From Bradyrhizobium monzae (GTDB lineage Bacteria; Pseudomonadota; Alphaproteobacteria; Rhizobiales; Xanthobacteraceae): DNA of 64,000 nt. The position numbers and the translations under genes are program-made. The stretch is taken from NCBI RefSeq assembly GCF_021458635.1, contig NZ_JAIRDQ010000009.1, positions 62,001-126,000 of the forward strand, in the 5' to 3' direction. The number at the start of each line of letters is the position of its first letter. The stretch's first letter is position 1. Shown here piece by piece: positions 7,634-16,584 of this stretch. The notes under the pieces were generated by a model, which was not told where the DNA came from, made no database searches, and saw only the letters and a list, made by a program, of their open reading frames with translations.

Positions 7634-8185
7634 CTAGGTGCCTGCGGTGAAGAACGCGGCGAGCCGGGTGTTGATGTTCTCGGCGATCTCGTTGGCGGCA
7701 CGATCCTCGGCATCGCGCACAGCGCGGTTGCGGGAGAAACGCTGGTAGGAGCCGGGCATGTCGTAGGACACGCGCGAGAACGTCGTGCCGGTCATCACCG
7801 ATTTGCCGGTCACGACCTCAATCAGATTGTACTGGCAGTCGATGCCGTAGTTCTCGCTGTTCGGCAGGCCGGTGTTGGGATCGACGATCAGGGACGTCTT
7901 GCTGGAGTTGAAACGGATCACCAAACGGTGGGTCGGCGGCATGCCTGTGGCGGAGCCGTAGAGCTTGAACGCCAACGCGTTGCGAACCTCAACGCCGACG
8001 CGGGCCTCGCGGGAGGCGTTCGCCTTGTCGATCGGCGGAAGATCGACCCCCATCAGCTTCTCACGCAAGCCGGGGGTGCCGTCGGTATGCTCGGCATACA
8101 TCGGCTGGAAGCAACCGGCCGTCAGCGCCGCCAATGCGGCGACCGCCAGCAAGCGGGCTGCGATACGGATCCTAGCCGACAACAT
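7634..8185 (-). CDS. lptE: LPS-assembly lipoprotein LptE
   Basis: LptE is the outer-membrane lipoprotein that plugs the LptD channel during lipopolysaccharide insertion. The 183-residue product has a lipoprotein signal peptide with lipobox LTAGC; the lipidated Cys is near residue 25 and is followed by FQPMY, typical of rhizobial LptE. Length and position between leuS and holA agree with the conserved order leuS-lptE-holA. Its start overlaps the end of leuS by 14 bp, which implies translational coupling. Confidence 0.9.
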   Translation of the reverse strand: MLSARIRIAARLLAVAALAALTAGCFQPMYAEHTDGTPGLREKLMGVDLPPIDKANASREARVGVEVRNALAFKLYGSATGMPPTHRLVIRFNSSKTSLIVDPNTGLPNSENYGIDCQYNLIEVVTGKSVMTGTTFSRVSYDMPGSYQRFSRNRAVRDAEDRAANEIAENINTRLAAFFTAGT

Positions 8186-10811
8186 TCACGATCCTCTTGG
8201 GAACGATGATCACCTTGCGGACGGGCTTGCCGTCCAGCGCCAGTTTTACCGCATCGAGGGCCAAAACGGCAGCCTCGATTTCCGGATTCTGGGCCGCTGT
8301 TGCAACTGTGACATCCCCTCGCTTCTTGCCGTTGACCTGAACCACCAAGGTCACGCTGTCTTCAACCAGCAAATCGCGTTCGATTTGCGGCCAATTGGCC
8401 TCGGAAACCAGCCCGGGCTGGCCCAGACCGTTTTCAAACAAGACCTGCCAGCACTCCTCGGCCAGGTGCGGCATCATCGGGGAGAACAGCTGGACCAGGA
8501 TCTGGCTGGCCTCCCGGATCGCCCAAGCCAAATCGGGGGCGGGCTTACCGGGACGCTGCAGCACCTCCGAAAACGCGTTCGTGAATTCACGGATATGGGC
8601 GAGGCAGACGTTGAAGTGCAGCCGCTCGACGCCGATCGTGACCTTGTCGAGTGCCCCGTGAGCCGCCTTGCGCAAGGCCGTCGCATCCGGACCGAACGAG
8701 GTCGGCCGAGCCGCCGGCGCACCCTTGCCGGGCTCCACCGCATCGTTCACCAGCCGCCACAGCCGCTGCACAAAACGCGAGGCGCCCTGGACGCGCTCGT
8801 CGCTCCAGATCACGTCGCGGTCGGGCGGGGAGTCCGACAGCATGAACCAGCGGGCGACGTCGGCGCCGTAGGTCGCGATGATGTCGTCGGGGTCGACCGT
8901 ATTCTTCTTCGACTTCGACATCTTCTCGATCGCGCCGATCTGGATGTCCTCGCCTGTGCTGAGCAGCGTGGCGCGGCGGTCAGTTCCAGTCCCTTCGACC
9001 TTCACCTCGGCCGGCTGCACCCAGCTGCCGTCAGCTTTCTGGTAGGTCTCGTGGACCACCATGCCCTGCGTGAACATGCCGGCGAACGGCTCGTCCAGCG
9101 CGATGTGCCCGGTCGCCTTCATGGCGCGGGTGAAGAAGCGGCTGTAGAGCAGATGCAGGATCGCGTGCTCGACGCCGCCGATATACTGGTCGACCGGCAG
9201 CATCCGGTTGGCGACCGCCGGCGTCGTCGGCGCGTTCTCGTTCCAGGGATCGGTGAAGCGCGCAAAATACCAGGACGAGTCCACGAAGGTGTCCATGGTG
9301 TCGGTTTCGCGCTGAGCCTTGCCGCCGCATTTCGGGCAGTTGACGTGCTTCCAGGTCGGGTGATGGTCGAGCGCGTTGCCCGGCTTGTCGAAGCTCACAT
9401 CCTCCGGCAGCACCACCGGCAGGTCGGCATCCGGCACCGGCACGACGTCGCATTTCGGACAGTGGATGACGGGAATCGGGCAGCCCCAATAGCGCTGGCG
9501 CGAAATGCCCCAGTCTCGCAGGCGGAAGTTCACCTGCCGCTCGCCGATCGGCGCGTTGCCGCGCAGCTCGTTTTCCAGGCGTTTTGCGACTTCGTCCTTG
9601 GCCTGATCGATGGTCATGCCGTCGAGGAAGCGCGAGTTGATCATGCGGCCGTCACCGTCATAGGCGGTGTCTGATATGACGAACGTCTTGGGATCCTGGC
9701 CCTCGGGGCACACGACCGGAATGTTGCCGAGATTGTACTTGTTGACGAAGTCGAGGTCGCGCTGGTCATGCGCGGGGCAGCCGAAGATCGCGCCGGTGCC
9801 GTATTCCATCAGCACGAAGTTGGCGACATAGACCGGTAGTTTCCAGCTCGGGTCGAACGGATGGACCGCGCGGATGCCGGTGTCAAAACCCTGCTTCTCC
9901 GCGGTGTCGATGATCTCTTGCGCGGTGCCGATCTTCTTGATGTCGGCAATGAACTGCGCAAGCTTCGGGTTCTTCGCAGCGGCTGCTTGCGCGAGCGGAT
10001 GATCCGACGAGATCGCCATGAACTTCGCGCCGAACAGCGTGTCCGGGCGCGTCGTGAATATCTTCAGCTCGCTCTCGCCGGCAGGCGTGGTCGCCTGATC
10101 CAGCGCGAAGCGGACCAGCAGGCCTTCGGAGCGGCCGATCCAGTTGCGTTGCATCAACCGCACCTTGTCGGGCCAGCGGTCGAGCCCATCCAGCGCGGAC
10201 AGCAATTCCTGCGCGTACTTCGTGATCTTGAAGACCCACTGGCTCATCTCGCGCTGTTCGACGATCGCACCCGAACGCCAGCCGCGGCCGTCGATCACCT
10301 GCTCGTTGGCGAGCACGGTCATGTCGATCGGGTCCCAGTTCAGCTTGCGCTTCTCGCGTTCGGCGAGACCTGCGGCGAGCATGTCCAGAAACATCTTCTG
10401 CTGATGCTTGTAGTAGCTGGGGTCGCAAGTCGCGATCTCGCGCGACCAGTCCAGCGACAGCCCGATCGAGCGGAGCTGCTTCTTCATCGCGGCGATGTTG
10501 TCGTAGGTCCAGGCTTTTGGCGCGACCTTGCGCTCGATGGCGGCGTTCTCGGCCGGCAGGCCGAAGGCGTCCCAGCCCATCGGGTGCAGCACGTTGAAGC
10601 CTTTGGCGCGCATGAAGCGGGCCAGCACGTCGCCGAGCGTGTAATTGCGGACATGGCCGATATGGATGCGCCCGGACGGGTAGGGGAACATCTCCAGCAC
10701 ATAGTATTTCGGCCGGGAATCGTCGTTCTTCGAGACGAAGATCGCCTGTTCGTCCCACTGGCGTTGCCAGCGCGGTTCGGCATCGCGGGCGTTATAGCGT
10801 TCGGAGGTCAT
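8172..10811 (-). CDS. leuS: Leucyl-tRNA synthetase
   Basis: LeuRS charges tRNA-Leu in the cytoplasm. The 879-residue class I synthetase shows the HIGH motif (PYPSGRIHIGHVRNY near residue 45), an inserted CP1 editing domain, zinc-binding Cys pairs in the CPKCDVVPV and NCPKCGGKAQ segments, and the KMSKS loop (IEKMSKSKKNTVDPD). The C-terminal domain ends in VQVNGKKRGDV, as in bacterial LeuRS. The length is normal. It is the first gene of the leuS-lptE-holA run. Confidence 0.98.
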   Translation of the reverse strand: MTSERYNARDAEPRWQRQWDEQAIFVSKNDDSRPKYYVLEMFPYPSGRIHIGHVRNYTLGDVLARFMRAKGFNVLHPMGWDAFGLPAENAAIERKVAPKAWTYDNIAAMKKQLRSIGLSLDWSREIATCDPSYYKHQQKMFLDMLAAGLAEREKRKLNWDPIDMTVLANEQVIDGRGWRSGAIVEQREMSQWVFKITKYAQELLSALDGLDRWPDKVRLMQRNWIGRSEGLLVRFALDQATTPAGESELKIFTTRPDTLFGAKFMAISSDHPLAQAAAAKNPKLAQFIADIKKIGTAQEIIDTAEKQGFDTGIRAVHPFDPSWKLPVYVANFVLMEYGTGAIFGCPAHDQRDLDFVNKYNLGNIPVVCPEGQDPKTFVISDTAYDGDGRMINSRFLDGMTIDQAKDEVAKRLENELRGNAPIGERQVNFRLRDWGISRQRYWGCPIPVIHCPKCDVVPVPDADLPVVLPEDVSFDKPGNALDHHPTWKHVNCPKCGGKAQRETDTMDTFVDSSWYFARFTDPWNENAPTTPAVANRMLPVDQYIGGVEHAILHLLYSRFFTRAMKATGHIALDEPFAGMFTQGMVVHETYQKADGSWVQPAEVKVEGTGTDRRATLLSTGEDIQIGAIEKMSKSKKNTVDPDDIIATYGADVARWFMLSDSPPDRDVIWSDERVQGASRFVQRLWRLVNDAVEPGKGAPAARPTSFGPDATALRKAAHGALDKVTIGVERLHFNVCLAHIREFTNAFSEVLQRPGKPAPDLAWAIREASQILVQLFSPMMPHLAEECWQVLFENGLGQPGLVSEANWPQIERDLLVEDSVTLVVQVNGKKRGDVTVATAAQNPEIEAAVLALDAVKLALDGKPVRKVIIVPKRIVNVVG

Positions 10812-11005
10812 GGAATCGTTGCGTTTTCGTGGTTTCGGCCGCCTGAAGAGGCCGGACTAGGCCATAGAAGTCGTCGGGGGGTCAATGGGTTGCCGCTGCC
10901 GGCGGCACCTTGCAATACTGCTCCGCATAAGTGCGGACAAGGGTATTGGGATAGGATTAAGGGGTCGGTGCGAGGTTGGCCGCCAACAGCACCCGACGTC
11001 AGGCA

Positions 11006-11267
11006 ATGGCCTCAGATTTCGACGATCCCGACTACGACTATGCCGCCTCCATCGCCGGACGGGCGGTGCGGAGCATGGCCGAATAGCGGATTCCGCCGAC
11101 GCCGACCAATTTTGCCATCTGGTTCCAGTACTAAGCCTGGCAGTCATGACGATCTGCGCAACGCCATCGACCTCCTGATCGACCACAACCGTCCGTTCGA
11201 CAGCCGGACCAATCAGGATCTGTTCGAGACCTATATCGCGCCACAGGGTCGTGGTCCCAGGGCATGA
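11006..11267 (+). pseudogene. Decayed N-terminal remnant of a GGDEF-type diguanylate cyclase
   Basis: From ATG 11006 the frame reads MASDFDDPDYDYAASIAGRA, continues to MAE and meets a TAG at 11084-11086. Past that stop it carries on with RIPPTPTNFAIWFQY, then a TAA, and after a frame shift GSHDDLRNAIDLLIDHNRPF and the NQDLFETYIAPQ segment. This order (a MAEQ/H-RIPPTPxNFxxW block followed by a helical segment and a TNxDLFxxY block) is the N-terminal region of many rhizobial diguanylate cyclases. The GGDEF domain itself is absent. There are two in-frame stops and one frameshift, so no full protein can be made. The parent-family call comes from pattern recognition. Confidence 0.72.
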
Positions 11268-11292
11268 CGAGTTCAGCACAAACCGGCGCGCT

Positions 11293-12990
11293 TTAGCCCG
11301 CCATTGCGATCTCGGCCGTGGTGCCCTCGATGCGCAAAATGCCGTGCTCGACGACTTTGTTGCGGCCGCGATGTTTGGCGGCATAGAGCGCAGCGTCAGC
11401 GGCTTCGATCAGATCGCCCGGACGCAAGGCCTCGTTCGGCCGTGTCGCTGCAACGCCGATCGACACCGTGACCACCATGTGGGCGGAGGTGATGTGCGGC
11501 AGGCAAAGCTTCAGCACCGCGGCGCGGACCAACTCGCCGATCTCGACGGCGCGATGTACGTCGGTGTTCGGTAGCAGCAGGCAGAATTCTTCGCCGCCGT
11601 AGCGGGCGGCAAAGCCCATCGTGTCGGCGGCGATGCCGGACAGCGACTCGCCGAGCCGGGTCAGACAGGAATCGCCTTCGAGATGGCCGTAGGTGTCGTT
11701 GAACAGCTTAAAGTGGTCGACGTCGATCATCAGAAGCGCGAGCTCGCTGCCGTATTGCTGCGCGCGCATCCATTCGAAGTCGAGACGGCTCTGGAAGCCG
11801 CGGCGGTTGGCAAGTCCCGACAGCATGTCGATCGATGCCATCACCGTCAGCCGGTCATTGGACGCGATCAGCTCGCGCTCGCGCTGGCTGAGCTGCGCCG
11901 CCATGGCGTTGAAGGCGCGCGCCAGCGGCACGAATTCGGACGGAAGCCGGTTGCGCGCCGCGCGGGCCGACAGGTCGCCCTCGCCGAGACGCTTGGCCAT
12001 GTCCGCGAGCATTTCGATCGGCTTGATCACGAGCTTCTCGGCGGCGATCAGCGCGCCGAGCAGCACGAACACGACGACGAAGGCCAGCTGGAGATAGGCG
12101 GTGCGGATGTCGCGGCTCACCGCGGCGGACACCTTGTCCTCGTCGATGCTGGCGATCAGGCGGGAATTGGTGCCGGCGATGCGGCTGAAGCTGACCGCGC
12201 GTCGCGATCCGTCGGCGGCGAGAAACGACAGCGAGCCCTCGTCCTGGTCGGAGCGCAACGCCTTGTCGGCGATTGCGGACATCAGCGGCATGTTGTCGAG
12301 CGGACGACCGACCGCGCTGTGCTGGTCGGCGGGCGCAGCCAGCACGGTGCCGGCGCTGTCGACCAGCACCGCGGTGATGCCGGCGCGGCCGCCCAGATTG
12401 TTCATGACCTTCGACATCCAGTCGAGGTTGACGGTTGCGAGCACGACGGCGTCGGCGACGCCGCTGAACGCGGAGACCGGGTAGACCGCCATGACGGTCG
12501 GCGACTGCACCGGCCGCGACAGGATGAAGTCGGACAGCACGAAGCGGCCGGTCTCCTGCGCCTGCTGAAAATAGGGTCGGTCGGAAAGATCGAGGCCGAC
12601 ATACATGTTGTTGGTCGCGCACTGAATGCGGCCGTCCTGGCCGGCGATCAGAAGCGTACGGATCCAGGGAAGGCTCGTCGGCAGGCTCGCGCGCAGCACG
12701 TCGCAGCTCTTGCTGACGCCACCAGCGGAGGCGCGGATGAAGGCTTCCGATTTCAGGATGGTCTCGACTGACGAGATCACTTCGCGCTGCGCGTCGGCGC
12801 TGTGCCTTGCCACCGTGGTGAATTCGGCCGTGGCCTGCGCGATCTGCTTGGTGCGGGTGTCCTCGAGCGAGCGAATGCGATCGAGCATCAAGGGCGCGAC
12901 CAGAATCACCGCAAGCAACGCAAGCCGGGCCCTGATGCCGAGGACCTGCTTGAGTTTTGCTCGTTTGCGGTTGAAACTAACGTTTGCCAT
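11293..12990 (-). CDS. Membrane-bound diguanylate cyclase (periplasmic sensor, HAMP, GGDEF)
   Basis: This probably makes cyclic di-GMP in response to a periplasmic signal. A transmembrane helix near residues 20-38 is followed by a periplasmic sensor region of about 250 residues, a second helix (LAFVVVFVLLGALIAAEKL), a HAMP segment and a GGDEF domain. The active-site loop is GGEEF near residue 465, a functional variant. No RxxD inhibitory site is present at its usual position before the loop. The ATG at 12990 is preferred to an upstream TTG (13014) because the N-terminus MANVSFNRKRAKL fits a cytoplasmic leader. It converges on the decayed GGDEF remnant. Confidence 0.88.
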   Translation of the reverse strand: MANVSFNRKRAKLKQVLGIRARLALLAVILVAPLMLDRIRSLEDTRTKQIAQATAEFTTVARHSADAQREVISSVETILKSEAFIRASAGGVSKSCDVLRASLPTSLPWIRTLLIAGQDGRIQCATNNMYVGLDLSDRPYFQQAQETGRFVLSDFILSRPVQSPTVMAVYPVSAFSGVADAVVLATVNLDWMSKVMNNLGGRAGITAVLVDSAGTVLAAPADQHSAVGRPLDNMPLMSAIADKALRSDQDEGSLSFLAADGSRRAVSFSRIAGTNSRLIASIDEDKVSAAVSRDIRTAYLQLAFVVVFVLLGALIAAEKLVIKPIEMLADMAKRLGEGDLSARAARNRLPSEFVPLARAFNAMAAQLSQRERELIASNDRLTVMASIDMLSGLANRRGFQSRLDFEWMRAQQYGSELALLMIDVDHFKLFNDTYGHLEGDSCLTRLGESLSGIAADTMGFAARYGGEEFCLLLPNTDVHRAVEIGELVRAAVLKLCLPHITSAHMVVTVSIGVAATRPNEALRPGDLIEAADAALYAAKHRGRNKVVEHGILRIEGTTAEIAMAG

Positions 12991-13098
12991 CTTCGCTACC
13001 CACCCCGCGGGCAAGGTAAAGCGAAGGGTTCAAAAACTCTTTCTTGAACTGGGTAAAATTGGAACTACCTCCGTTACTCCTGCAAATCGATCGACGTC

Positions 13099-13788
13099 AT
13101 GACAGAAGCCAACGACGCGCCGGTAACCGGCCATTCACCAAACGCGCTCGCCGCGGTCGAAGCGGAGATTGCACGCGCCTGCAAGGATGCGCGGCGCGAG
13201 CGCGCCTCCGTGACGCTGATTGCGGTGTCGAAGACTTTTGCGGCGGATGCAATTATCCCGGTTATCGGCGCCGGACAGCGCGTGTTCGGCGAGAATCGCG
13301 TGCAGGAGGCCAAAGGCAAGTGGCCAGCGTTAACGTCTGTTTACTCGGACATCGCGCTGCATCTGATCGGGCCGCTGCAATCCAACAAGGCGAAGGAGGC
13401 GGTGGCGCTGTTCGATGCCATCCATTCGGTCGACCGTCCGAGCATTTGCCAGGCGTTAGCCAAAGAAATCGAATCCCAGAACAAGCACCCGCAACTCTTC
13501 GTCCAGATTAACATCGGCGAGGAGCCGCAGAAGGCCGGCGTCGCGCCCGGCGAGGCCGACGCCTTTCTCGCGAGCTGCCGCGACACCTACGGGCTGACCA
13601 TCTCCGGCCTGATGTGCATTCCGCCGGTGGACGAGCCGCCGGCGGCGCATTTCGCGCTGACCGCCAAGATCGCCGCGCGCAACGGATTGCAGAATCTGTC
13701 GATGGGCATGAGCGCGGATTATGCGACCGCCATCATGCTCGGCGCCACCCACGTGCGCGTGGGAAGCGCGATCTTCGGGCATCGGTAG
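13099..13788 (+). CDS. Pyridoxal-phosphate homeostasis protein, YggS/PROSC family
   Basis: This family binds pyridoxal 5'-phosphate and buffers vitamin B6 and amino-acid pools; no enzymatic reaction is established. The 229-residue product has the PLP lysine in LIAVSKTFAADAI, FGENRVQEA, HLIGPLQSNKAKEAV, FVQINIGEEPQKAGV, LSMGMSADYATAI and a terminal VRVGSAIFG. These match the alanine-racemase-like TIM barrel of YggS. It starts 108 bp from the divergent diguanylate cyclase and ends 16 bp from the convergent hydratase gene. Confidence 0.94.
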   Translation: MTEANDAPVTGHSPNALAAVEAEIARACKDARRERASVTLIAVSKTFAADAIIPVIGAGQRVFGENRVQEAKGKWPALTSVYSDIALHLIGPLQSNKAKEAVALFDAIHSVDRPSICQALAKEIESQNKHPQLFVQINIGEEPQKAGVAPGEADAFLASCRDTYGLTISGLMCIPPVDEPPAAHFALTAKIAARNGLQNLSMGMSADYATAIMLGATHVRVGSAIFGHR

Positions 13789-13804
13789 GCGTCGTTAGCG
13801 AGGC

Positions 13805-14578
13805 CTATTCAAACCTCACCGACACCTTCCCCAACACGCCAAAATCCATCGCAAACTGATCGCCGGCCTGGATCGGCAGTGGCGGATGGCAGGTGCCTGT
13901 CGTCACCACTTCCCCTGCCCGCAAGGTGATGCCGAGTCCGCGCAGTTCGTTGGCGAGCCAGGCCAGCGCTACGCGGGGATCGCCGAGCACGTTCTTGCCG
14001 TGACCGACATAGCGCTCGCCGCGCAGCGTGATCTGCGGCCGCTCCTCGACGAGATCCATCGCGCGCCAATTGGCCGATGTCGCGGCACCCAGCACGAACA
14101 AATGTGCGCAGGCATTGTCGACGATGAGCTGCGCCTCGCCGGCGCTTGCAAAATCGGTGAAACGTGAATCCGGAATTTCGATCGCGGGATGCAGGGTTTC
14201 GACGGCGGCAAGCACCTCGTCGACACTGTACGGCGAGGACCGCGGCGCGAGATCGCGTCCCATGCGGAAGCAGAATTCCGGCTCGCCGACGCGCATCGCG
14301 TTGCCGTTCATCGATGCGGTGCCGCCGTCGGCGATCACCATGTCGCGCATGATGCGACCAGCCAGCGGGCCTGCGACATTGATATGCTTCTGTCCGGCCT
14401 CGCTCGTCGCGGCGATCTTCCAGCCGAACAGCCGACCGCCAAGTGCGGCCTGCACCGCATAACCCTCGTCGCGGCTCTGTGGCCGAAGCCGCGTCTCGAG
14501 CGCGTCAAGCTTGCTGCCGTCACGCCAATGTTGAACGAGGACCTGCGAGGCTGCGGCGATCTGATCCTTGTCGAGCAT
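13805..14578 (-). CDS. 2-keto-4-pentenoate hydratase family protein (MhpD-like)
   Basis: The 257-residue product resembles MhpD/fumarylacetoacetate-hydrolase-family hydratases that act on 2-oxo-pent-4-enoate or related acids. Supporting stretches are GYAVQAALG, GWKIAATS, EPEFCFRMGRDL, LHPAIEIPDSRF and the C-terminal VVTTGTC block with IQAGDQFAMDFGVLGKVSVRF. No other aromatic meta-cleavage genes lie nearby, so the natural substrate cannot be stated. It is followed 7 bp upstream on the same strand by the L,D-transpeptidase gene, though the two seem functionally unrelated. Confidence 0.82.
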   Translation of the reverse strand: MLDKDQIAAASQVLVQHWRDGSKLDALETRLRPQSRDEGYAVQAALGGRLFGWKIAATSEAGQKHINVAGPLAGRIMRDMVIADGGTASMNGNAMRVGEPEFCFRMGRDLAPRSSPYSVDEVLAAVETLHPAIEIPDSRFTDFASAGEAQLIVDNACAHLFVLGAATSANWRAMDLVEERPQITLRGERYVGHGKNVLGDPRVALAWLANELRGLGITLRAGEVVTTGTCHPPLPIQAGDQFAMDFGVLGKVSVRFE

Positions 14579-14584
14579 GTATCC

Positions 14585-15094
14585 TCACCCGATGATGATT
14601 TTTGTTCTTGGTCCCAGCCGCCGCAGCAATCGTAGCATCGCCGCCTTGGTCATGGAGACGCAGCCCGCGGTCGGGCCGAAATTGTCGCGCGCCAGATGCA
14701 AAAACACCGCGCTGCCCCGGCCGGCGATGCGCGGCCTGGTGTTGTGGTCGATTTCGATGATGAAGTCATAGAGCTGATCGGTGCGCTTGAGCCGGTCGCC
14801 GCCCTCGCCCTCCGCGCGCCGGATCCACTGGTTGTAGTGGCGATCGCCGGGATCCTCGCACCAGGCGTCAGCGCCGGTGATGATCCGGGCCGGCAGAAAC
14901 GTCTGGGGGCGGCTGTGCCGGTCGCCCCGCCACCACAATCGCCGGGGCCGAAAATGGCCCCTGGGGGTGCCGCCGTCGCCCTCGCGCTTGTTGGCCAGAA
15001 TACCGCCGCGCCCCAGCGCCACCGGAATCGTCAGCTGTCCGGCCGTCAGCCAGCCCCGGCGCGGATTGCCGGCGGCAGGCCTTACGCGGATCAT
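14585..15094 (-). CDS. L,D-transpeptidase (YkuD-type) family protein
   Basis: The catalytic signature of YkuD domains is present near the C-terminus: a His followed by SxGC-like residues, here HLARDNFGPTAGCVSM, with the nucleophilic Cys in AGCVSM (the usual Ser is Ala). Such proteins form 3-3 cross-links in peptidoglycan or attach proteins to it. Starting at ATG 15094 gives 169 residues and no evident signal peptide; the frame extends to 15178, but the extra N-terminus looks non-coding. The conserved GGxxANKREGDGGTPRGHF block supports a short alphaproteobacterial subfamily. Its export route is unclear. Confidence 0.83.
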   Translation of the reverse strand: MIRVRPAAGNPRRGWLTAGQLTIPVALGRGGILANKREGDGGTPRGHFRPRRLWWRGDRHSRPQTFLPARIITGADAWCEDPGDRHYNQWIRRAEGEGGDRLKRTDQLYDFIIEIDHNTRPRIAGRGSAVFLHLARDNFGPTAGCVSMTKAAMLRLLRRLGPRTKIIIG

Positions 15095-15357
15095 CGAGAG
15101 CTGACCCGAGCCTCGATTTCTGGTATAAGCAGTTGAATCTGTGCTATTTTTCATGTGAGCGCGTGGTGTCGAATTCATTACAGGACATTCATCAAACCGC
15201 CCTGCTATTCTGGGTTAGAGTAATTCCGGCTTGTGAATCGGTAACAGCCCACTACTTCAACACGAACAACAATAAGAACAGCGACCCTTTAAACTTCCCA
15301 TCACGGCTGGGTGCGGCATGCATGCGCGCCCCGTCGACCCCAAAAGGATGATCCACT

Positions 15358-16044
15358 ATGCCCAATGCCCGCAAGATCCTGATCGTGGATGACGATACCG
15401 ATCTGCGCGACACGTTGGTGGAGCAATTATCGCTACACGAAGAATTTGAGGCCTCCGCCGTCGATACTGGCGCCAAAGGCGCCAGCGCCGCAAAGGCCAA
15501 CGCCCCCGATCTCGTGCTGATGGATGTCGGCCTTCCCGACACCGATGGTCGCGAAGTGGTTCGCTCCTTGCGCAAGGGCGGCTTCAAGGCGCCGATCATC
15601 ATGCTGACGGGACATGACACCGATTCCGACACGATTTTGGGCCTGGAATCCGGCGCCAACGATTATGTGGCAAAGCCCTTCCGTTTCGCCGTGTTGCTGG
15701 CCCGCATCCGCGCCCAACTGCGCCAGCACGAGGCCAGCGAGGACGCGGTGTTCTCGGTCGGCCCCTACTCCTTCCGCCCGGGCTCGAAGATGCTGACCGC
15801 CGCCAATGCGCGCAAGGTCCGCCTCACTGAGAAGGAAACGGCGATCCTGCGCTTCCTCTACCGGGCCGGCCAGATGCCGGTGTCGCGCGAGACCCTGCTC
15901 CAGGAGGTCTGGGGCTACAATTCCGGCGTCACCACCCACACGCTGGAAACCCACATCTACCGTCTTCGCCAGAAGATCGAGAAGGACGCCGCCAACCCGG
16001 AAATCCTGGTAACGGAAGCCGGTGGCTACAAGCTGGTGCCGTGA
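15358..16044 (+). CDS. OmpR-family response regulator
   Basis: The 228-residue protein has a receiver domain (acidic pair in ILIVDDDTDLRD, predicted phospho-acceptor Asp56 in LVLMDVGLPD, Thr84, Lys106 in VAKPF) and a C-terminal winged-helix DNA-binding domain ending in HTLETHIYRLRQKIEKD and GGYKLVP. It should be a transcription factor controlled by phosphorylation. No histidine kinase gene is adjacent, so its partner is unknown. About 260 bp without genes precede it, ending in AAGGATG before the ATG. The cyclic-nucleotide-binding gene follows 60 bp downstream on the same strand. Confidence 0.92.
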   Translation: MPNARKILIVDDDTDLRDTLVEQLSLHEEFEASAVDTGAKGASAAKANAPDLVLMDVGLPDTDGREVVRSLRKGGFKAPIIMLTGHDTDSDTILGLESGANDYVAKPFRFAVLLARIRAQLRQHEASEDAVFSVGPYSFRPGSKMLTAANARKVRLTEKETAILRFLYRAGQMPVSRETLLQEVWGYNSGVTTHTLETHIYRLRQKIEKDAANPEILVTEAGGYKLVP

Positions 16045-16104
16045 TACGTTCCAGAAGCGCGCGATTCGTCGTAAATTAGCGCGTTTCACGAGCCCCGGAC
16101 CGGA

Positions 16105-16548
16105 ATGTCAATCGACGACGACGTAGCGCTGCTCGAGCGTGTCCCGACACTGCGCTTGTTGGGAGACGCCTCGTTGCGCATGCTGGCGATCGGCTCCGAG
16201 CAGCGTGACTTCGTCCGCGGCGACATCCTGTTCAATCTCGGCGACGATGCCGACGCCGGCTTCGTGGTCCAGCGCGGTGCCTTTCGCGTCGATGACGGCG
16301 CCGGCGCCGAGATGATTGCAGGCCCCGGCACGCTGATCGGCGAGCTCGCGCTGGTCGTGCCGATGAAGCGTCCCTCGGGCGCCGTTGCGCTGGAGCATTC
16401 CTCCGTCATCCGCGTTGCGCGCAGCCTGTTTCAGCGCGTGCTCGAAAGCGACCCTGCCGCCGCTGTCCGCCTCCGCGACGAATTCGCGGTTCGCTCCAGC
16501 CAGATCGCGAGCGACATCCTGATGGCCGGTGCGAAGCTGAGCACCTGA
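16105..16548 (+). CDS. Cyclic-nucleotide-binding-domain protein without DNA-binding domain
   Basis: The 147 residues form a single cNMP-binding (Crp-like) beta-roll: LRMLAIGSEQRDFVRGDILFN, the GFVVQRGAFRV block, GPGTLIGELALVVPMKRPS (phosphate-binding-cassette-like) and a short C-terminal helix. No helix-turn-helix follows, so it is not a Crp/Fnr transcription factor. It probably acts by protein contact, perhaps with the response regulator encoded 60 bp upstream; that link is inference from position. Whether it binds a nucleotide at all cannot be judged, because the usual Arg-Ala pair of the cassette appears as Met-Lys-Arg-Pro-Ser. Confidence 0.78.
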   Translation: MSIDDDVALLERVPTLRLLGDASLRMLAIGSEQRDFVRGDILFNLGDDADAGFVVQRGAFRVDDGAGAEMIAGPGTLIGELALVVPMKRPSGAVALEHSSVIRVARSLFQRVLESDPAAAVRLRDEFAVRSSQIASDILMAGAKLST

Positions 16549-16584
16549 GCGCGGCGGATCGAGCCGGGCCCTGCCCCGCAGAAT

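Noticed and set aside
7965..9674. Plus-strand frame of 569 codons opposite leuS and lptE
   Set aside because: Antisense reading of two well-supported genes; no motif and no ribosome site.
9861..11267. Plus-strand frame of 468 codons opposite the leuS start
   Set aside because: The main part is antisense to leuS; only its last 40 codons are meaningful, and they belong to the decayed GGDEF remnant.
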